From: Hymenopellis radicata
Lineage: Eukaryota > Basidiomycota > Agaricomycetes > Agaricales > Physalacriaceae
Direction: 5' to 3'
DNA: 64,000 nt
Assembly (NCBI GenBank): GCA_015501595.1
Contig: JADNRX010000007.1
Coordinates: forward strand, 372,001 to 436,000
Position numbers and translations under genes: made by a program. Under the pieces are notes generated by a model. It was not told the origin of the DNA. It searched no databases and saw only the letters and a program-made list of their open reading frames with translations. Below, one piece after another: positions 1 through 11,656 of this stretch (position 1 is the stretch's first letter; each line of letters begins with the position of its first letter).

Positions 1-1487
1 TGATAGTGGTTGAAATCGATTGTTCCGTCGGCTGCTGGTGTCTTCATTGCAACTTCCAATAACCAGCGCTGTAAAGAGCTCTGAGAGCAAGTGTCTCCGC
101 GAGCAAAACCCTCCAAGATGGGGATATCAGGAGCGGAGAGAAACATCAAGCAAGTCGAGGGCAAGCCGTCACGTCCGGCGCGGCCTACTTCTTGGCTGTA
201 GTTCTCTAGAGTCTTCGGCATGAACAAGTGGATAACCTGCCCAATAGTGAGTAATATAGTTCTACAACAACGGAAAACGAAGAACCTGGCGAATGTTGGC
301 TACAAAAGCTCTATCAGGACCATGAAGAACCGACTTTGGACTTCATACCTTTATCAATACCCATGCCAAACGCAATTGTTGCACATACAATACCCTTTTC
401 CGACGCCATGAACTCCATCTGTACGCGATTGCGTTCTTCGTTCGACAATCCAGCATGATATACGAGAGACTGGTACTTGCGCTGTTTCAGTGCTTCGGCG
501 ACTTGTTCGGCATGCTTCTGAAGTGTGACATAGATGATAGCAGGTCCTGTGCGACTTTTGAGGAGGGCGACAGTCTTTTCAATCTTGGCATTGAAGGTCG
601 TTGCTACCTCGACTTCGAAAGAAAGACTTCAACGGTGTCAATGCGTGAGCAGGACGACATTGAAGGAAACTCACTTTGGCCGAAAGACGGGCGTTTTGAA
701 GATACCTTCCTTCGTGTCAATACAGAAAGGCTCGCAAATGTCATGCGCGACCTTTGGAGTTGCGGTCGCGGTCAGACAGAGTACCCGTTCAACATCCATT
801 TCTTCAGCAAAACGGGCGACTTTAAGATATTCCGGTCGGAAACTTGTACCCCACTTTATCCTAAGGTAAGTCGACATTTGTTTATGATTTGAGAAGCTTA
901 CTTGAGAGATACAATGTGATTCGTCGACAGCGAGAAGGGAGATCTTGATTTGGCGCATCATTTCAATGAATCGCTCGTTGTTGAGCCTGAGGACATCCAT
1001 CAAAACCACGGTCGAGAGAAAAGACGCGTAAAGTCACCTTTCTGGAGCGACATACAGTAATTTGAGCTTTCCGTTTATGGCGTCGTGTTGTACCACGCGC
1101 GCCATTTCTGCGTCCAGCGTACTGTCCAGGTTGGCTGCCTTGACTCCAAGTTTCTGCAAAGCGTCCACCTGATCTTTCATTAGGGCAATCAAGGGCGAGA
1201 TGACCAGAGTAAGTCCCTGTGAAAGCGTCAGTGCGCCATAACGCGACCATGTGCTAGCTTACTGGTAGACAGAGCGCAGGAACTTGATAGGTGAGACTCT
1301 TGCCGCCACCAGTCGGAAAGAGGACGAGTGCGTTGTCATTGTCCACAATGAGCCGCTTGATGACCTGTTTCACGTCGTCAAGGAGGTGGACTATCTTCTT
1401 GGAAAAAGTGATTCTCGCCTGCTCCTGGGATAGACGGAAGGCTTCATGGCCGAAGACTTCTCGTAGGACCCTATGTGCCTCTTCCAT
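1..1487 (-). CDS. RecQ-family ATP-dependent DNA helicase (N-terminal part, runs off left edge)
   Basis: Superfamily 2 3'-5' DNA helicase of the RecQ/Sgs1/WRN type, acting in recombination repair and, in Neurospora (QDE-3), in quelling. The start at 1487 opens directly onto the helicase core. Walker A TGGGKS is near residue 59-64, motif II is DESH, motif III is LTATAT, and helicase-C motifs [10 protein letters not shown] and QEAGRAGRDG are seen near the left edge. Introns with good GT-AG borders join the exons: about 1219-1260, 970-1014, 867-914, 620-670, and two short ones below 400. About 15-20 extra residues sit between the RLSQEQ motif and Walker A. The 3' part (zinc-binding, RQC, HRDC) lies outside the window, so the subfamily cannot be fixed. 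The reading is intact where visible. Confidence 0.9.
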
Positions 1488-1595
1488 GATTGATACTCGA
1501 ATAAATACGCGTGAGCGGAAGGTCACGGCAGGAAGCAGAGGTCGTGTTGTTGATACCTGTTTGGCCAATGTGGCAAACTGCGATCGTGGGCTTAG

Positions 1596-1609
1596 TAGGG
1601 TTAGGGTTA
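1596..1609 (+). repeat. Interstitial telomere-like tract (two TTAGGG units)
   Basis: TAGGGTTAGGGTTA, two full fungal/vertebrate-type telomere repeats with flanking partial bases, 109 bp upstream of the RecQ start codon. It could be a telobox-type regulatory site or chance; nothing in the sequence shows a wider telomere relic. Confidence 0.5.
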
Positions 1610-3036
1610 TCACGTTGTCCTTTAACCACCACTATCGTCTCGTGGCTGAGCCCTTGTATGATAAGGAGGGCAACCTCCGGGGCATACTGGAGGTATCTAC
1701 TGGTACATTTACGCTGGGTGACCGCTCCGACGTTGCGAAGAGAGGCCATCAGTACGTCCTCACTTTTGACGCACATATATTGGACGCCGAAAGCTCGTTT
1801 CAGGCGTAGGGATCAACTAGGAATGTCCATATCGCTTCCTAGTCGTGTCTTTGTCAAATTTACCTCAGTATTGCCTTCGAAGGCCGATTTCGGCGCGGAC
1901 AGCTTGAGCTACTTGAGACTGCCTGCCGGGCGCTTTGGTCGTGATCTTGAACTCATCCAACTCATCACTACCAACGTGCGTGGTATCATGGTTACTACTA
2001 TTTCTGGGGACCGACTCTCGCAGTCCATCATTCATCTAGGCCTTTGAACAGCCAGGACAAAAGGCGCAGTGCGCCTCCTAGCTGACTTGGCACGTTTCAT
2101 CTTGTCGTTTGCTGCAGCCTGTTTGCGCCATCTGCTGGAGTACGTGTTGAAATCGTGTTCAACCGTGTCACTGTTTCATCGGCTGAAACGCGCGTTATTC
2201 CATGGAATCAGTCAATTGCCAATACCGAGATGCTGCATTTGTGTCCGTAACCCCAGATTCAAGAGCTTACACTCCCCAATCGGAGTCCCATCGGCGCCTC
2301 ATAGTATTATTAACTAAGGCCTGGTGCATGATGGGAATGAACTTTGGAGACATCTACGGTAACGTAGGGGGGTGATAATTTTTAGTATCCCTAGTACGAC
2401 ACTGATCATATGGCTTGAAGCTCATTCAAATTAGTCCTAAGCCGTACGAATGAAAGCGGGGGCCGCACCTGCATCCACAGCGAGCCTTAGAGTAAGGATA
2501 TCATCGATGATCTTGCTAACCTGAACCAATAATAGAGTGCACCCCCACTGGGGGCGGTCGTACGCCGCCAGTTGATGACTTCTCCCCAATCGCATCGTCG
2601 CAAAGGATTCGCGGATAGTCGCGGATTATGGGTATGTCGTTATTATTGTGGCCTGAAGAAGCCAGCGGAAACGCGCCGAAGAGGCAAAACGAACCGTGAT
2701 TACAGAGCAGATCGCCGTTCGACGCCGTGTTCAACCCAGGTTCAACCATCAAGATCCTTGCGACCCTGCTTGTTCTCATCCATTTCGTGTGCTAATGAAT
2801 CTCAGCTTTGTTCCTCCGCGTTCTATGTTCTGGGTAAAACGACGTCCATGGTCATGTTGGCACAACTCTACATGTCGCGCTTAGCGTTCCGCGGATTGCC
2901 GATAGGAGGAGAAGTGGTCACTAACCACATTATTCTGTGCCTTTTTCGCGCGAAACATCAGTCATCTCTCTTTCAAATCAGGCGTGAGTTTAACCTGCCT
3001 CCAGGGTTCTGCTCCTACAAGGGCCCACTTTTTTCG

Positions 3037-3044
3037 TATTTAAG
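3037..3044 (+). promoter_or_regulatory. TATA-like element before the GH105-like gene
   Basis: TATTTAAG about 90 bp upstream of the ATG at 3134, a usual distance for a fungal TATA box with a short leader. Inference from motif and spacing only. Confidence 0.35.
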
Positions 3045-3133
3045 GGCACAACCAGCGTTCTTGGCCTTTCATCGTCCCACAGGTCGCCACACTCGTTTTT
3101 CTTCGATTATTCTACTCGACCTTAGACTAAAAA

Positions 3134-4432
3134 ATGAACGTCACTTCTATCCTCACGTCTGCTCTTTTGAGCACTTCCTTCGCTCTTGATCCCGGTTTCG
3201 ACATCAAGGCCGTTGCCAACGAATCCGTTCAACTCCCCTCTCATTCCTGGGAGTATGGTGCCGCTTCGATGGCCCTACTTGAACTGTACAACCCGGAACT
3301 CACCGTATTCGCTGCCGCTCCCTTCCCTGTGCCTACTGTTGCCCCAGAGACTGTCTTCGCCATGACCAAAGGGTTGGACTGGATCGTATTAGGGGAGGGT
3401 GTCAATGGGTTGAGCGACGGAGATGGTGCCACCGGCGATCCCGCCAGTTTGGGCGTGATTGCATGGCTTATTGGCAAAACGCGTTCTGAATACGCCGATG
3501 CCTCTACCGGAGAGGTTGTCTACCTGACTGAGGAGGCTCCGCGATGGACGAACGGAAGTGGAGCTGGCGCCATCAGTCAGCGCGCCGATGTTGCTGAGCT
3601 ATGGTATGGCGTTTTAACTGTGAAACATAAACGTTACTGAATTATGAATTTAGGGCTGATTTCATGTACATGGCCCCCCCATTCCTCGCGTACTACGCGG
3701 CCGATACTTCGAACGACACCCTGCTTTACGAATCTTACAAACAAAGCGAATATTATCGCGCCGTCCTTCAAGATACTGCTATCGCCGACCAGTCATTCAA
3801 TGGCGTTTGGCACCACATCATCGGACCCCAATCCCAAGACCTCGGTCTTTGGTCCACTGGAAACGGCTGGGCAGCTGGCGGGATGACACGCATTTTAGCG
3901 ACTATCATGCATGCTCCGATGGCGGCCTTGTCCGACTGGAGAGAAACTGCTATCAGCGATCTCACCGCATGGATTAAGGAGATTGTCGACGGTGTCATGG
4001 GTTCAGTGCTGGAGGACGGCATGGTCCATAACTACATGGACATCGATGGCTCCATCGAGGAGGGCCGTCTCTATGGGAGCTCTCTGGTTCAGCGATGATT
4101 GCCAATGTGATCTATCGTATGGCGGTTCTTCAGCCACAGGCCTTCGGGTCGAAATACGTCCAGTGGGCGGACGAGATACGCGCGACGATCGGAGGGTGGA
4201 CTCGGCAGGAAACCCTCATGTCACCGCAGAGGGTATCATTACGCCTACTGTCAACCCTCTCAACTGGTTTGACCTTGCGCCCTTTACCGCTGGTAGTCCC
4301 GAAGGCAACGCCTTCGCCGTTATGATGTACGCTTCTTGGCGTGACTGCGTTGTGGCTGGTGTTTGTGACGTTGACGCTGGCAAGCGAGACATCATTCCTT
4401 CGCGCATAATGTACAAACCTCGCTCACATTGA
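3134..4432 (+). CDS. Secreted GH105-like six-hairpin glycosidase (frame broken twice by single-base deficits)
   Basis: Probable unsaturated-glycuronyl or related glycoside hydrolase of the GH105 (YteR-like) fold, acting on plant cell-wall polysaccharide outside the cell. The N-terminus has a short hydrophobic signal peptide ending near residue 17. Family-like blocks include SHSWEYGAAS, QRADVAELW, ADFMYMAPPFLAYYA and STGNGWAAGGM. One intron, 3604-3653 (50 nt), rejoins W-ADF exactly. The reading then changes frame twice: at the GGG of 4075-4077 (GRLYG to ELSGSAMIANVIYRM) and at the GGG of 4194-4196 (TIGG to VDSAGNPHVTAEGI). Adding one G at each restores a continuous protein of about 415 residues ending at 4432. 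Given similar defects in essential genes nearby, I treat these as probable assembly errors, but a young pseudogene is possible. Confidence 0.72.
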
Positions 4433-4727
4433 GTAAAATCCTCTTCTACTACCCACTTCTGAAGAACATATTATTTATTTTTAGTACATACTACCTATCT
4501 TAGTGTTGTACCGATGCACTGTCGAAACAATCACAATCTCTTTTTCATTATTCTCAAGGAGTTCACCCGGATGCGTGCAACTGGGAACGACCGGTCCATC
4601 CTTTGTCACTTTCAGAGTCCGCTCAAAGAAGCAGGATCAGCGCTCAGCGCTTGCCACTTGCTGACGTCGAGTCTTTTGTCTCTTACCTTGATCTCATCGA
4701 GTCTGTTTTTTAGCTTATCGCAGCTCG
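4433..4727. other. Short intergenic spacer
   Basis: 295 bp between two same-strand genes, holding the 3' end of the glycosidase (A/T-rich around 4465-4500) and the SET gene promoter. No feature stands out. Confidence 0.4.
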
Positions 4728-6061
4728 ATGGCGTCCAACAAGCAGACATCTGTGCCACAACTATCTCATCTACCCTTCGAAGTCTACGACCCTTCCAGTA
4801 GGCTTTTCATATATACTGCCACCTGCCTGAACTTGTTGACTTTACAGAGCTTTCCAAATACGAACATCTCGCGCATCCTGGTGGGGTCCCCATCGATGGA
4901 TCCAAAAAGAGCAACGGAGACTACTTGTTCACCACCTTACCTTCAGAACGGCAGCCCGGTCGCGCTTGGACGCACTGCTTTCTTTTAAGGCCACTCAAAG
5001 CCTTCATCATGAATACTCCAGGATTCCCAACCGCCCCTGTGAATCCCTCAATCGCTTCCCATCGCGTCAGAGCATCGCCATTAGGTGGTATGGGCATGTT
5101 CGCAACGCGATGCATTAGTCAAGGCGACCTTGTTTTATCAGAACGCGCCCTCATCATTGCTCCTGCCGCAATGCCTTGCACTTACACGACAGACGGCCTG
5201 AGCGCAGACGATCAGAAACGGGTGATTCTGCATTCTGCTGAGCAGCATCTTCAAATTCTAGTCGATCGCATGGACACTGACGAGAAGAACGCGTATATGT
5301 CATTGTCCAACGATCATAAACTGGATGGCAGTGGCCCGTTGCTCGGTGTCATGCGGACGAATGGATATGGCATAGACCACCTGAGAGAAGAAGGTAGTCC
5401 GTTGTTTACGCTCTATAATTCAACCGCAATCTCAATTCATCTAGGCGAGGGGAATGCGGGCGCATACTCAGGCGTATTCGCCCAAATGTCTCGCATCAAT
5501 CATAGGTCTGTGCTAATTATTGATCAACCTATTCAACTCAGTTTAACGCGTCTTGCTAGCTGTGCTCCCAACACAACGCGTCTGTTTCACATGCCGTCGT
5601 TTTCCATGCGACTCTACGCGACTCGGGACATTCGCCAAGGCGAGGAGATGACCGCCAGCTACGATTCCATCTGGAAAAGTACTGCTTTGCGCCAAAAGCA
5701 ACTGGCCCCGTATGATTTTCGATGTAGCTGCCCGTGCTGCTCTAACGCTGAAGTCTCTGACCGACGTCGTGCGCGCATTGAGGACGCCTACAAACCGAGC
5801 AGCGTAATGAAGCGTTTTTCTCTTATGCTTCACATGAAGCGATGTCCGCAAACGAACGACACCCTGATGAAGGACATCGAAGAGGGGCTACGCTTGTTTA
5901 CTGAAGAGGGTCTGGAGGGCAGTTCTTATTATCCGACCTTCCTTTTCTATGTTTGTGCTGTTCTCAACGCACTCGGCACGGACGGCGTGAGATTTCGCAA
6001 GTACGGGATAGCGCTCTTGAAGAGTTGGATCACGTTTGGCTTTAATCTGGGGAGTTGGTGA
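4728..6061 (+). CDS. SET-domain protein (SMYD/SET5-like putative lysine methyltransferase)
   Basis: Putative S-adenosylmethionine-dependent protein lysine methyltransferase. After a 100-residue N-terminal region the SET domain begins with GMGMFATRCISQGDLVLSE. The core NHSCAPN motif is created by splicing intron 5506-5559 (54 nt), followed by RDIRQGEEMTASY. A Cys cluster, CSCPCC, follows as in post-SET regions. A second intron lies at 4798-4847 (50 nt). The C-terminal 100 residues are helical and unassigned. ATG 4728 gives an N-terminus that splices in frame; a later in-frame Met at 5009 lies just before the domain and is an alternative. No frameshift. Substrate cannot be told from sequence. 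Confidence 0.83.
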
Positions 6062-6245
6062 CTCTCTTTCAAACCCGCGTCGTACCTCTTTATCGCTTAC
6101 ATTACATGTCCTCAGAGTGAATGGATATACGTTTATATCTCGTTAGACAATATACTACGAGTTCGCAAGTCTGTCGAAATCGGTCTGCTTACGCCAACGC
6201 GTGTTGTCGAAAGTATACAAGAATAGAACTCGGAATCACTGGCAT

Positions 6246-7215
6246 TCATACATCGGTAATCGACCAGGAATGCTCCCAAAGCGCCTTCTTACTCTCTTCT
6301 GGAAGGTTATAGTTTTTGAAGCCGATGTCGTCTCCGTGCTTGTCCCGCCTGTACCATCCTTTCTTTCCATCAGGAGAGCAAACGTCATGTACTCCGCGGC
6401 TTCTTCCGCTGAAACCCCAAACAAGAACAGTTGAAGATAGATCAGAGTTGCAAGAAGATACATCGGCCATCAAGTGAACATGTGAGAAATCGCTGGCGTA
6501 TTCACGAAACCAGGAAAAATGTGGGTGAATGCGATTTCTGGGTTGAGTTTAGAAAATTCCTTGATGGCGGTGGCCTTGAGTATCGACATTGAGAATCTAG
6601 GACGGTGCTAACCTCGACCATGATATCGTTATCTGCAACGGGCTTCGCAGCAGCCTTCAGAAAGCTGTACCTTTTCTTCATGTCCAAATCATCGAGGTTG
6701 ATACTTACTCGAGACGTTCATCGATCCCGCCCGAGGATGGACATGACCCCAGCATCCTCCCCCAGCGCCTTTGCTTTCTGCAACATAGGCAATAGTTCCT
6801 TGGTGTATTTAAAGCGATTATAGTACCGCATCACAAGCATTTGGTCAAGCCCTTCCTCGGTCTCAACGCGCCCAGTCGGCCGCAAGTACCCTGCGGACAA
6901 CACTAGGAAGTTGATCTTCGGGAGCTTCTCGCTGAGCTCCTGGCACGCCGCTTTGATATTTTTCAGCAAATACGCGTCGCAGTACACGAAGTCGCGTAAA
7001 GCGGGTTTGCCCTCGCCGTGGGAGGGAGGAGAACGTTTTTTCAGCAGCAGCGCGGTTACGTCCGACAATAACGAGATGGATGTTTCCGCGGGTGTAGGAT
7101 GAAATGGCTTTCACCATCGCCTCTCCTACACCAGAAGTACCACCCACAAATATCGCGACAGGGACATAAGAGGGTTTGAAGGAAGCGAAGCTCTGGCGTC
7201 GGCTAGCTTAGGCAT
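6246..7215 (-). pseudogene. Short-chain dehydrogenase/reductase, heavily disrupted
   Basis: NAD(P)-dependent oxidoreductase of the SDR superfamily. The Rossmann motif GGTSGVGEAM, the phrase VGRNRAAAE, and PKINFLVLSAGY (strand 4 region) are clear. The C-terminal part carries DLDMKKRYSF, PGFVNTPA and GWYRRDKHGDDIGF, typical of a fungal SDR group of about 320 residues. The reading is broken at least five times: a frame change just after the start, another near 7025, an in-frame TGA near 6712 before the DLDMKK block, an in-frame TGA near 6470 after SHMFT, and a frame change near 6400. At least one shift cannot be cured by adding a single base. This density and the two nonsense codons suggest real decay, unlike the single-base faults elsewhere. 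Confidence 0.75.
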
Positions 7216-7687
7216 TGAGACGGACGAAGAGTATTATTAAGAACGCATGCCCTCGTAAGTAGTATAAATGCGGATCTCGACGATCCCATGGTGCAGGAGA
7301 ACGGCCTACGTCGGCGTGTCGGCTTAGTAGTGAGCAAATAGTTGTTACGTGGAAGTGCCGAGGCTCACTAAGCACTCGGAGGCAAGTTGGTCAAACGTGC
7401 TTGGATAATGTGGCGGCGCCAACAAATATCTTGTGTATTCCATCGCATCGAGTTTGGCGAAAATACTGCCATAATAGAAATAAACGATTATACTTGAAAG
7501 CTCTCGTACCGCAGCCTATACACAAGTCACAGTAAATAGAAGCGACGTCGTTTAGGAAGGAGGGATGTGAGGATCGTCGGGTCCATTGAGTCTGGCAAGA
7601 GTCTTGGACGATGCTTCGTCAATCGACCATGCTTCCGCACGAGCGCCGTTCACCGAGGACCTGTCAGTCGCAAAATTCTAGTCTGCC
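7216..7687. other. Intergenic region downstream of Argonaute
   Basis: About 470 bp between the start side of the broken dehydrogenase and the Argonaute stop. It would hold the Argonaute 3' UTR and the dehydrogenase promoter. No repeats, structured RNA or ORF of note seen. Confidence 0.4.
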
Positions 7688-10600
7688 TCAGAGATAGAAC
7701 GTAGTTGACACCGCTGACCGCGGTGGATAAAAACCTTTACGCCATGCAGCTAGGTCAAAAGTCTCTGACATGGATCCGGCATCACTGCCAAATGATATAT
7801 CCCGATTATCAGGATCGTGATGATACTGGGCTCGTCCACAAATCTTCTAAAGCGGGGATTAGCAAATTCAGTATAGCAGAGAATTTCCAGTCCATACATC
7901 GGCATCTGTCGTCATGATTAGTACTGTGCCAGAGAAAGTGAATCTGACTCACAGTATACAGGTGCGTTCAGCGATATTGAACGCGAAGCGGATGCGTATA
8001 CGTGACAGAGATCGAAAGACAATCTCTCCACCCTAGTACTGAGGTTGAGGGACGAATCCTAGTTGCGAACCAAGACGCACTTCTTATAGTCAAAGCCGAA
8101 GTTCTCATCGTGATAGATTAAGTGACGGGCACTCCTTGCAGCTAGAAAGCGACCATTAGGGCTACTTCAGAGGTCGAGAGAGCTTCCTTACTTCCTTGAA
8201 TTGCTGCGTGAGATTGGAGATAGAAGTCGATAAATTTTGGATGTCGAATTTGTGGGTCCGCTGTCACGAAGCCTGGCCTTACATTGCCATTCTTGTCGGA
8301 AATTCTGCGAAGCACATTATCGTTTAATGCCTATGCAGTTCGAGAGGACGTACTCGTTTTCCTGGCCCGGTGTGATCACAGGAGGGAAAAACTTAATATG
8401 ATGGCTAGTCAACGACAGTAAGTATGCAGAACGTCTGATTGCAGAAATGCCACGGACCGTTTCACAACAAATATATATGAGATCAGAGGAAATATTGTCC
8501 GCTTTGCTGAGGGTGCAGCTGTCCTGTTGAAGTCCTCAGCAGCCTGGTTCCAAGGTTTGTACAAGTCGAGGAGAGCGGCCTTCATTTCCTGCAGTTCCGG
8601 GCCGCCAACAGAGGCAAATTCGGCGTCCGAAAGACCATCTCTAAAGAAGATAATTCTTTGAGGAGGAAATTTGTTTCCCCGTTGATACTTTTCGACAGCC
8701 GATTTGATCAACGTGCCCAAGTCTTGAATACGCTCTGTCCTGGGGTCCTGCATCCGAATGTTACCTTCGTAAATACTGGCGTAGGGGTCTCGGGACCAGG
8801 CCAGGCCGACGTACGATGGCCTCTGTACGTTTGGTGGCGCATGAGCGACATCCGCTCCTGATAAAAACAACGAATGACGTTGAGTACCGAGAGTAAATAG
8901 GCAACATACCGACGATCATGTATGGAGATTGTTTTTCTCTCCAGGGTTCTAAGATACTGGAGTTCACGCGACCGTTCAAGCCACCCAAACGCGTATTGAC
9001 TCTAAGAAACAAGATCATCAACCGGTTCGACTCAGTCCGGGGATTTAACTCACTTCTGTGCAACATTTGCCCAGTACTGATCCTTTGCTTTGTCGACCTT
9101 ATCACTACGGATACATTGCGTGGGGATACCTGTAAAAAGTGTGAGGGAGACCATATACAGCAAGGTAAAATTTTATCACCTTGTATGATGTCGCCCCAAT
9201 ACTTGACAGCATGCTTTGCTTCTGCGGCGATTTGAGGTAAGATGACAATGAGTATCGACGGCAGAATATTTGGCCCCATTCTACTCGTAAAGGCATGTCC
9301 AACATCGTCAAGCGCCTGAAGAAAACCTCGATAGTGAAGAGAAGGTATTGGGGAAGAGGTAGTCATACCTCTTTTACATTGCAGGACGCGTGCTTGCGAA
9401 CGATCACCGTTGGCCTCGTGCAATCTGATCTCAGTCTTACAAGATGTCCGCGACGTTGAATGAGGGCCTACTTACACATTCCTATGCAAACGCAAATTCA
9501 GATTTCTTGCCTTTCTAGAACGTCTGTGACTAACCTAAACGTTGACATCGACTGACGAGGCCGTCTATTGTCTTCTCTTCTAGGTTTGGGCTACTTGGTT
9601 CGAAATTGACCAAACACCAGTTTACAAGGCGCGCGGGAGTGAAGAAACCATGTTTCATGTAGTTCCATGCACCCGTACCGCTGTCGATATCCTGCTGCTC
9701 CGTCAGTAGCGTGGTCAGCCTTCAGTGAAAATAACTCACGAGGATGTGCTCGGGATCGTTACTGTGATCATTGTTATGCGGAAGTACCCTGCGGGCGGTC
9801 ACTTGGGGAGGACGAAGAATTGTTCCCGACACCTCCAACGGACGAGTCTCTATCTCCATTCCCGAAGCGATCACATGTGGAGAGCCCGAATATCCAAGGA
9901 TCTTCACGGCTTAGGAACCACAGATGTCATGAATAACCGTCACTTACTGGTGTTTGAGCATAGATGTCCCTCCGTCCGTCCCTTCCTTGACCAGTGATTG
10001 CTTTCCACCTGTCTAGCGGCCTTGTGGTCCCGAATGTAACTGCTTGGGCTGTAAGCTCCGACGGAAGGCGTTTTCTATAGATCTGATTCGGGAGGATGGT
10101 GCAGACTTCAAGAGGAACGATGACCGGATGAGGGGCATCGGGCTTGGAGAGAACAACAGATACTATCCTCGGATACTGGATGCCAATGTTGTGCATCCTT
10201 CTGAAGTGATCCTAGAGAGCATGTTCCGTGAGGCTCGACTGTAACTGTACCGAGAAGACATACTGCTACTGTTATTCGTCGGCCGTCCCTGTCAACAAAT
10301 TCATACATTGCGCCGCGGGAATCCAGGTCTCGAATCGTCCTTGTGGCAACGGAGCCTTGACGAGAGGTGCTCTTCACATTGATTCGGAGACCTTTGAGAT
10401 GCCTCCGTAAAGACTGAAACATCGTATGGCGAGGTTCCAAGATCAGTTTATTTTGCTCATGTGGACGAAGCTGTAAGAACTCCATGGCCGTCGTCAATGC
10501 ACTTTGAGGAACGTATATCGCGGCCATCGATACGTCTACATTAATTATCACCCCGTGTAGGGTGGGCTTGACTGACCTGAGCAGATGTCAATTATGAGGT

Positions 10601-11656
10601 ACATGACTCTGAAGATGATCTCACTGAAAGAAGCCTTTCCACAGTAACAGGCTACTAGGTTCTCTGTTCGGATACAGAAGCTTCTGGTTGTCCTTGTGGT
10701 CACTCATGAAGAACGCGTTCTTGTTATGAGGATACTTTCTGAAGAGAGTTTTACGCGACATTTTGCTTAAGCAGCCAATGGAACTCACTGGTCCGTCTCT
10801 TGGCGTATTATAAGTTGAAGAATATTCGTAGCGGGTGCGAGGATGTTGCTCAGTTGCGACTTCCTGGGATCAGAATGAGGCAGCTGTAGCAGTCCGGGTA
10901 TTGTGCTGCGGGAGTCAGCGAGGTGGAGGAGAGTGTTCAGAGTGAACATACCTGATATTGATGCCGGGACTAGATGTCATACTGAAGGTGATTCTGAAGA
11001 CTTTGCTGCGACGATGGGGATTGGAGGCCTGACTGTCTGTATCAAGATCCACGTTGAACTGAACGTGTCAGGACACGCTTGAAACAGTGGAGGTAGCAAT
11101 TTTTTACCTGCCCGTTGCTGGTGCTGCCCTCAGTCAGCTGTAGCAGCCCGAAACTGAAGACCAGATCGGTCTTGTCGAAGAGGACATTGCGTCGGCCAAA
11201 GACGTTTGGCGCGACCACATTCTGCAACTTGTGAAATAGTTGCACTCGTCGTTCCGGGGTTTTGACTTCGGGTTCGAACTCTGAATGTTCCATGAGATTT
11301 GAACGACTCGAGTGGAACCAACGTACGCACTAGCAGAACAAATTTTGAGTATGCGCACAACCGCAGATCAGAAGAACTCACGTTTATATTGATAACAAAA
11401 TTCTTGAGGAAGCCTGGATCACAGTCAACGGACGAGTGGACAACACGAATAGATTGCCGTACTTGGTGATTTTGAAGGTATTTGTCCGGACATGGATGAG
11501 TTCATCATGAGCAACTCTAGGCGGAGTGAGGGGTTTGCCTCCGGGGGGACGACCGTAGGGCTTGTCCGAAGGACCACCTCGGTAGCCACCCCTTGAACTG
11601 CTGCCGCCCGACCCAATTCCTCTTGAGGAGCCCTGCCCATGACTGTTGTAGGACAT
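7688..11656 (-). CDS. Argonaute (QDE-2-like), complete
   Basis: Small-RNA-guided silencing nuclease of RISC. From the start at 11656: a Gly/Ser/Arg-rich N-terminus (MSYNSHGQG, RGGYRGG), the N domain, a DUF1785 linker, the PAZ domain (end read as APHPVIVPLEVCTILPNQ, 10.1 kb), a linker with SGMEIETRPLEVSG (9.85 kb), MID (LILVILPQ-like, 9.25 kb) and PIWI. Catalytic residues visible are D in GADVAHAPP (about 8851), D in FFRDG (about 8638) and the last D in APVYYAD (about 7.92 kb), with a candidate Glu finger between, i.e. a DEDD-type active site consistent with slicing. More than 15 introns of about 50 nt are needed; all junctions I examined, including KR-HHIKFFPP and YYAD-KICGRAQ, splice in frame. 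C-terminus is VSTTFYL, stop at 7688. Estimated 950-1000 residues. No frameshift found. Confidence 0.9.

Larger units (their letters stand above)
1488..3133. other. Intergenic region between the divergent RecQ and glycosidase genes
   Basis: 1.6 kb without a gene I can support. Open frames up to 178 codons occur on both strands near 1.5-2.0 kb, but they overlap each other, have no recognisable motif and no convincing splice structure. The segment contains a short telomere-like tract (1596-1609) close to the RecQ start and a TATA-like element before the glycosidase. Confidence 0.5.

Noticed and set aside
1511..2047. 178-codon open frame on plus upstream of the glycosidase
   Set aside because: Overlaps other long frames on both strands, composition is erratic, no motif and no splice context; likely chance.
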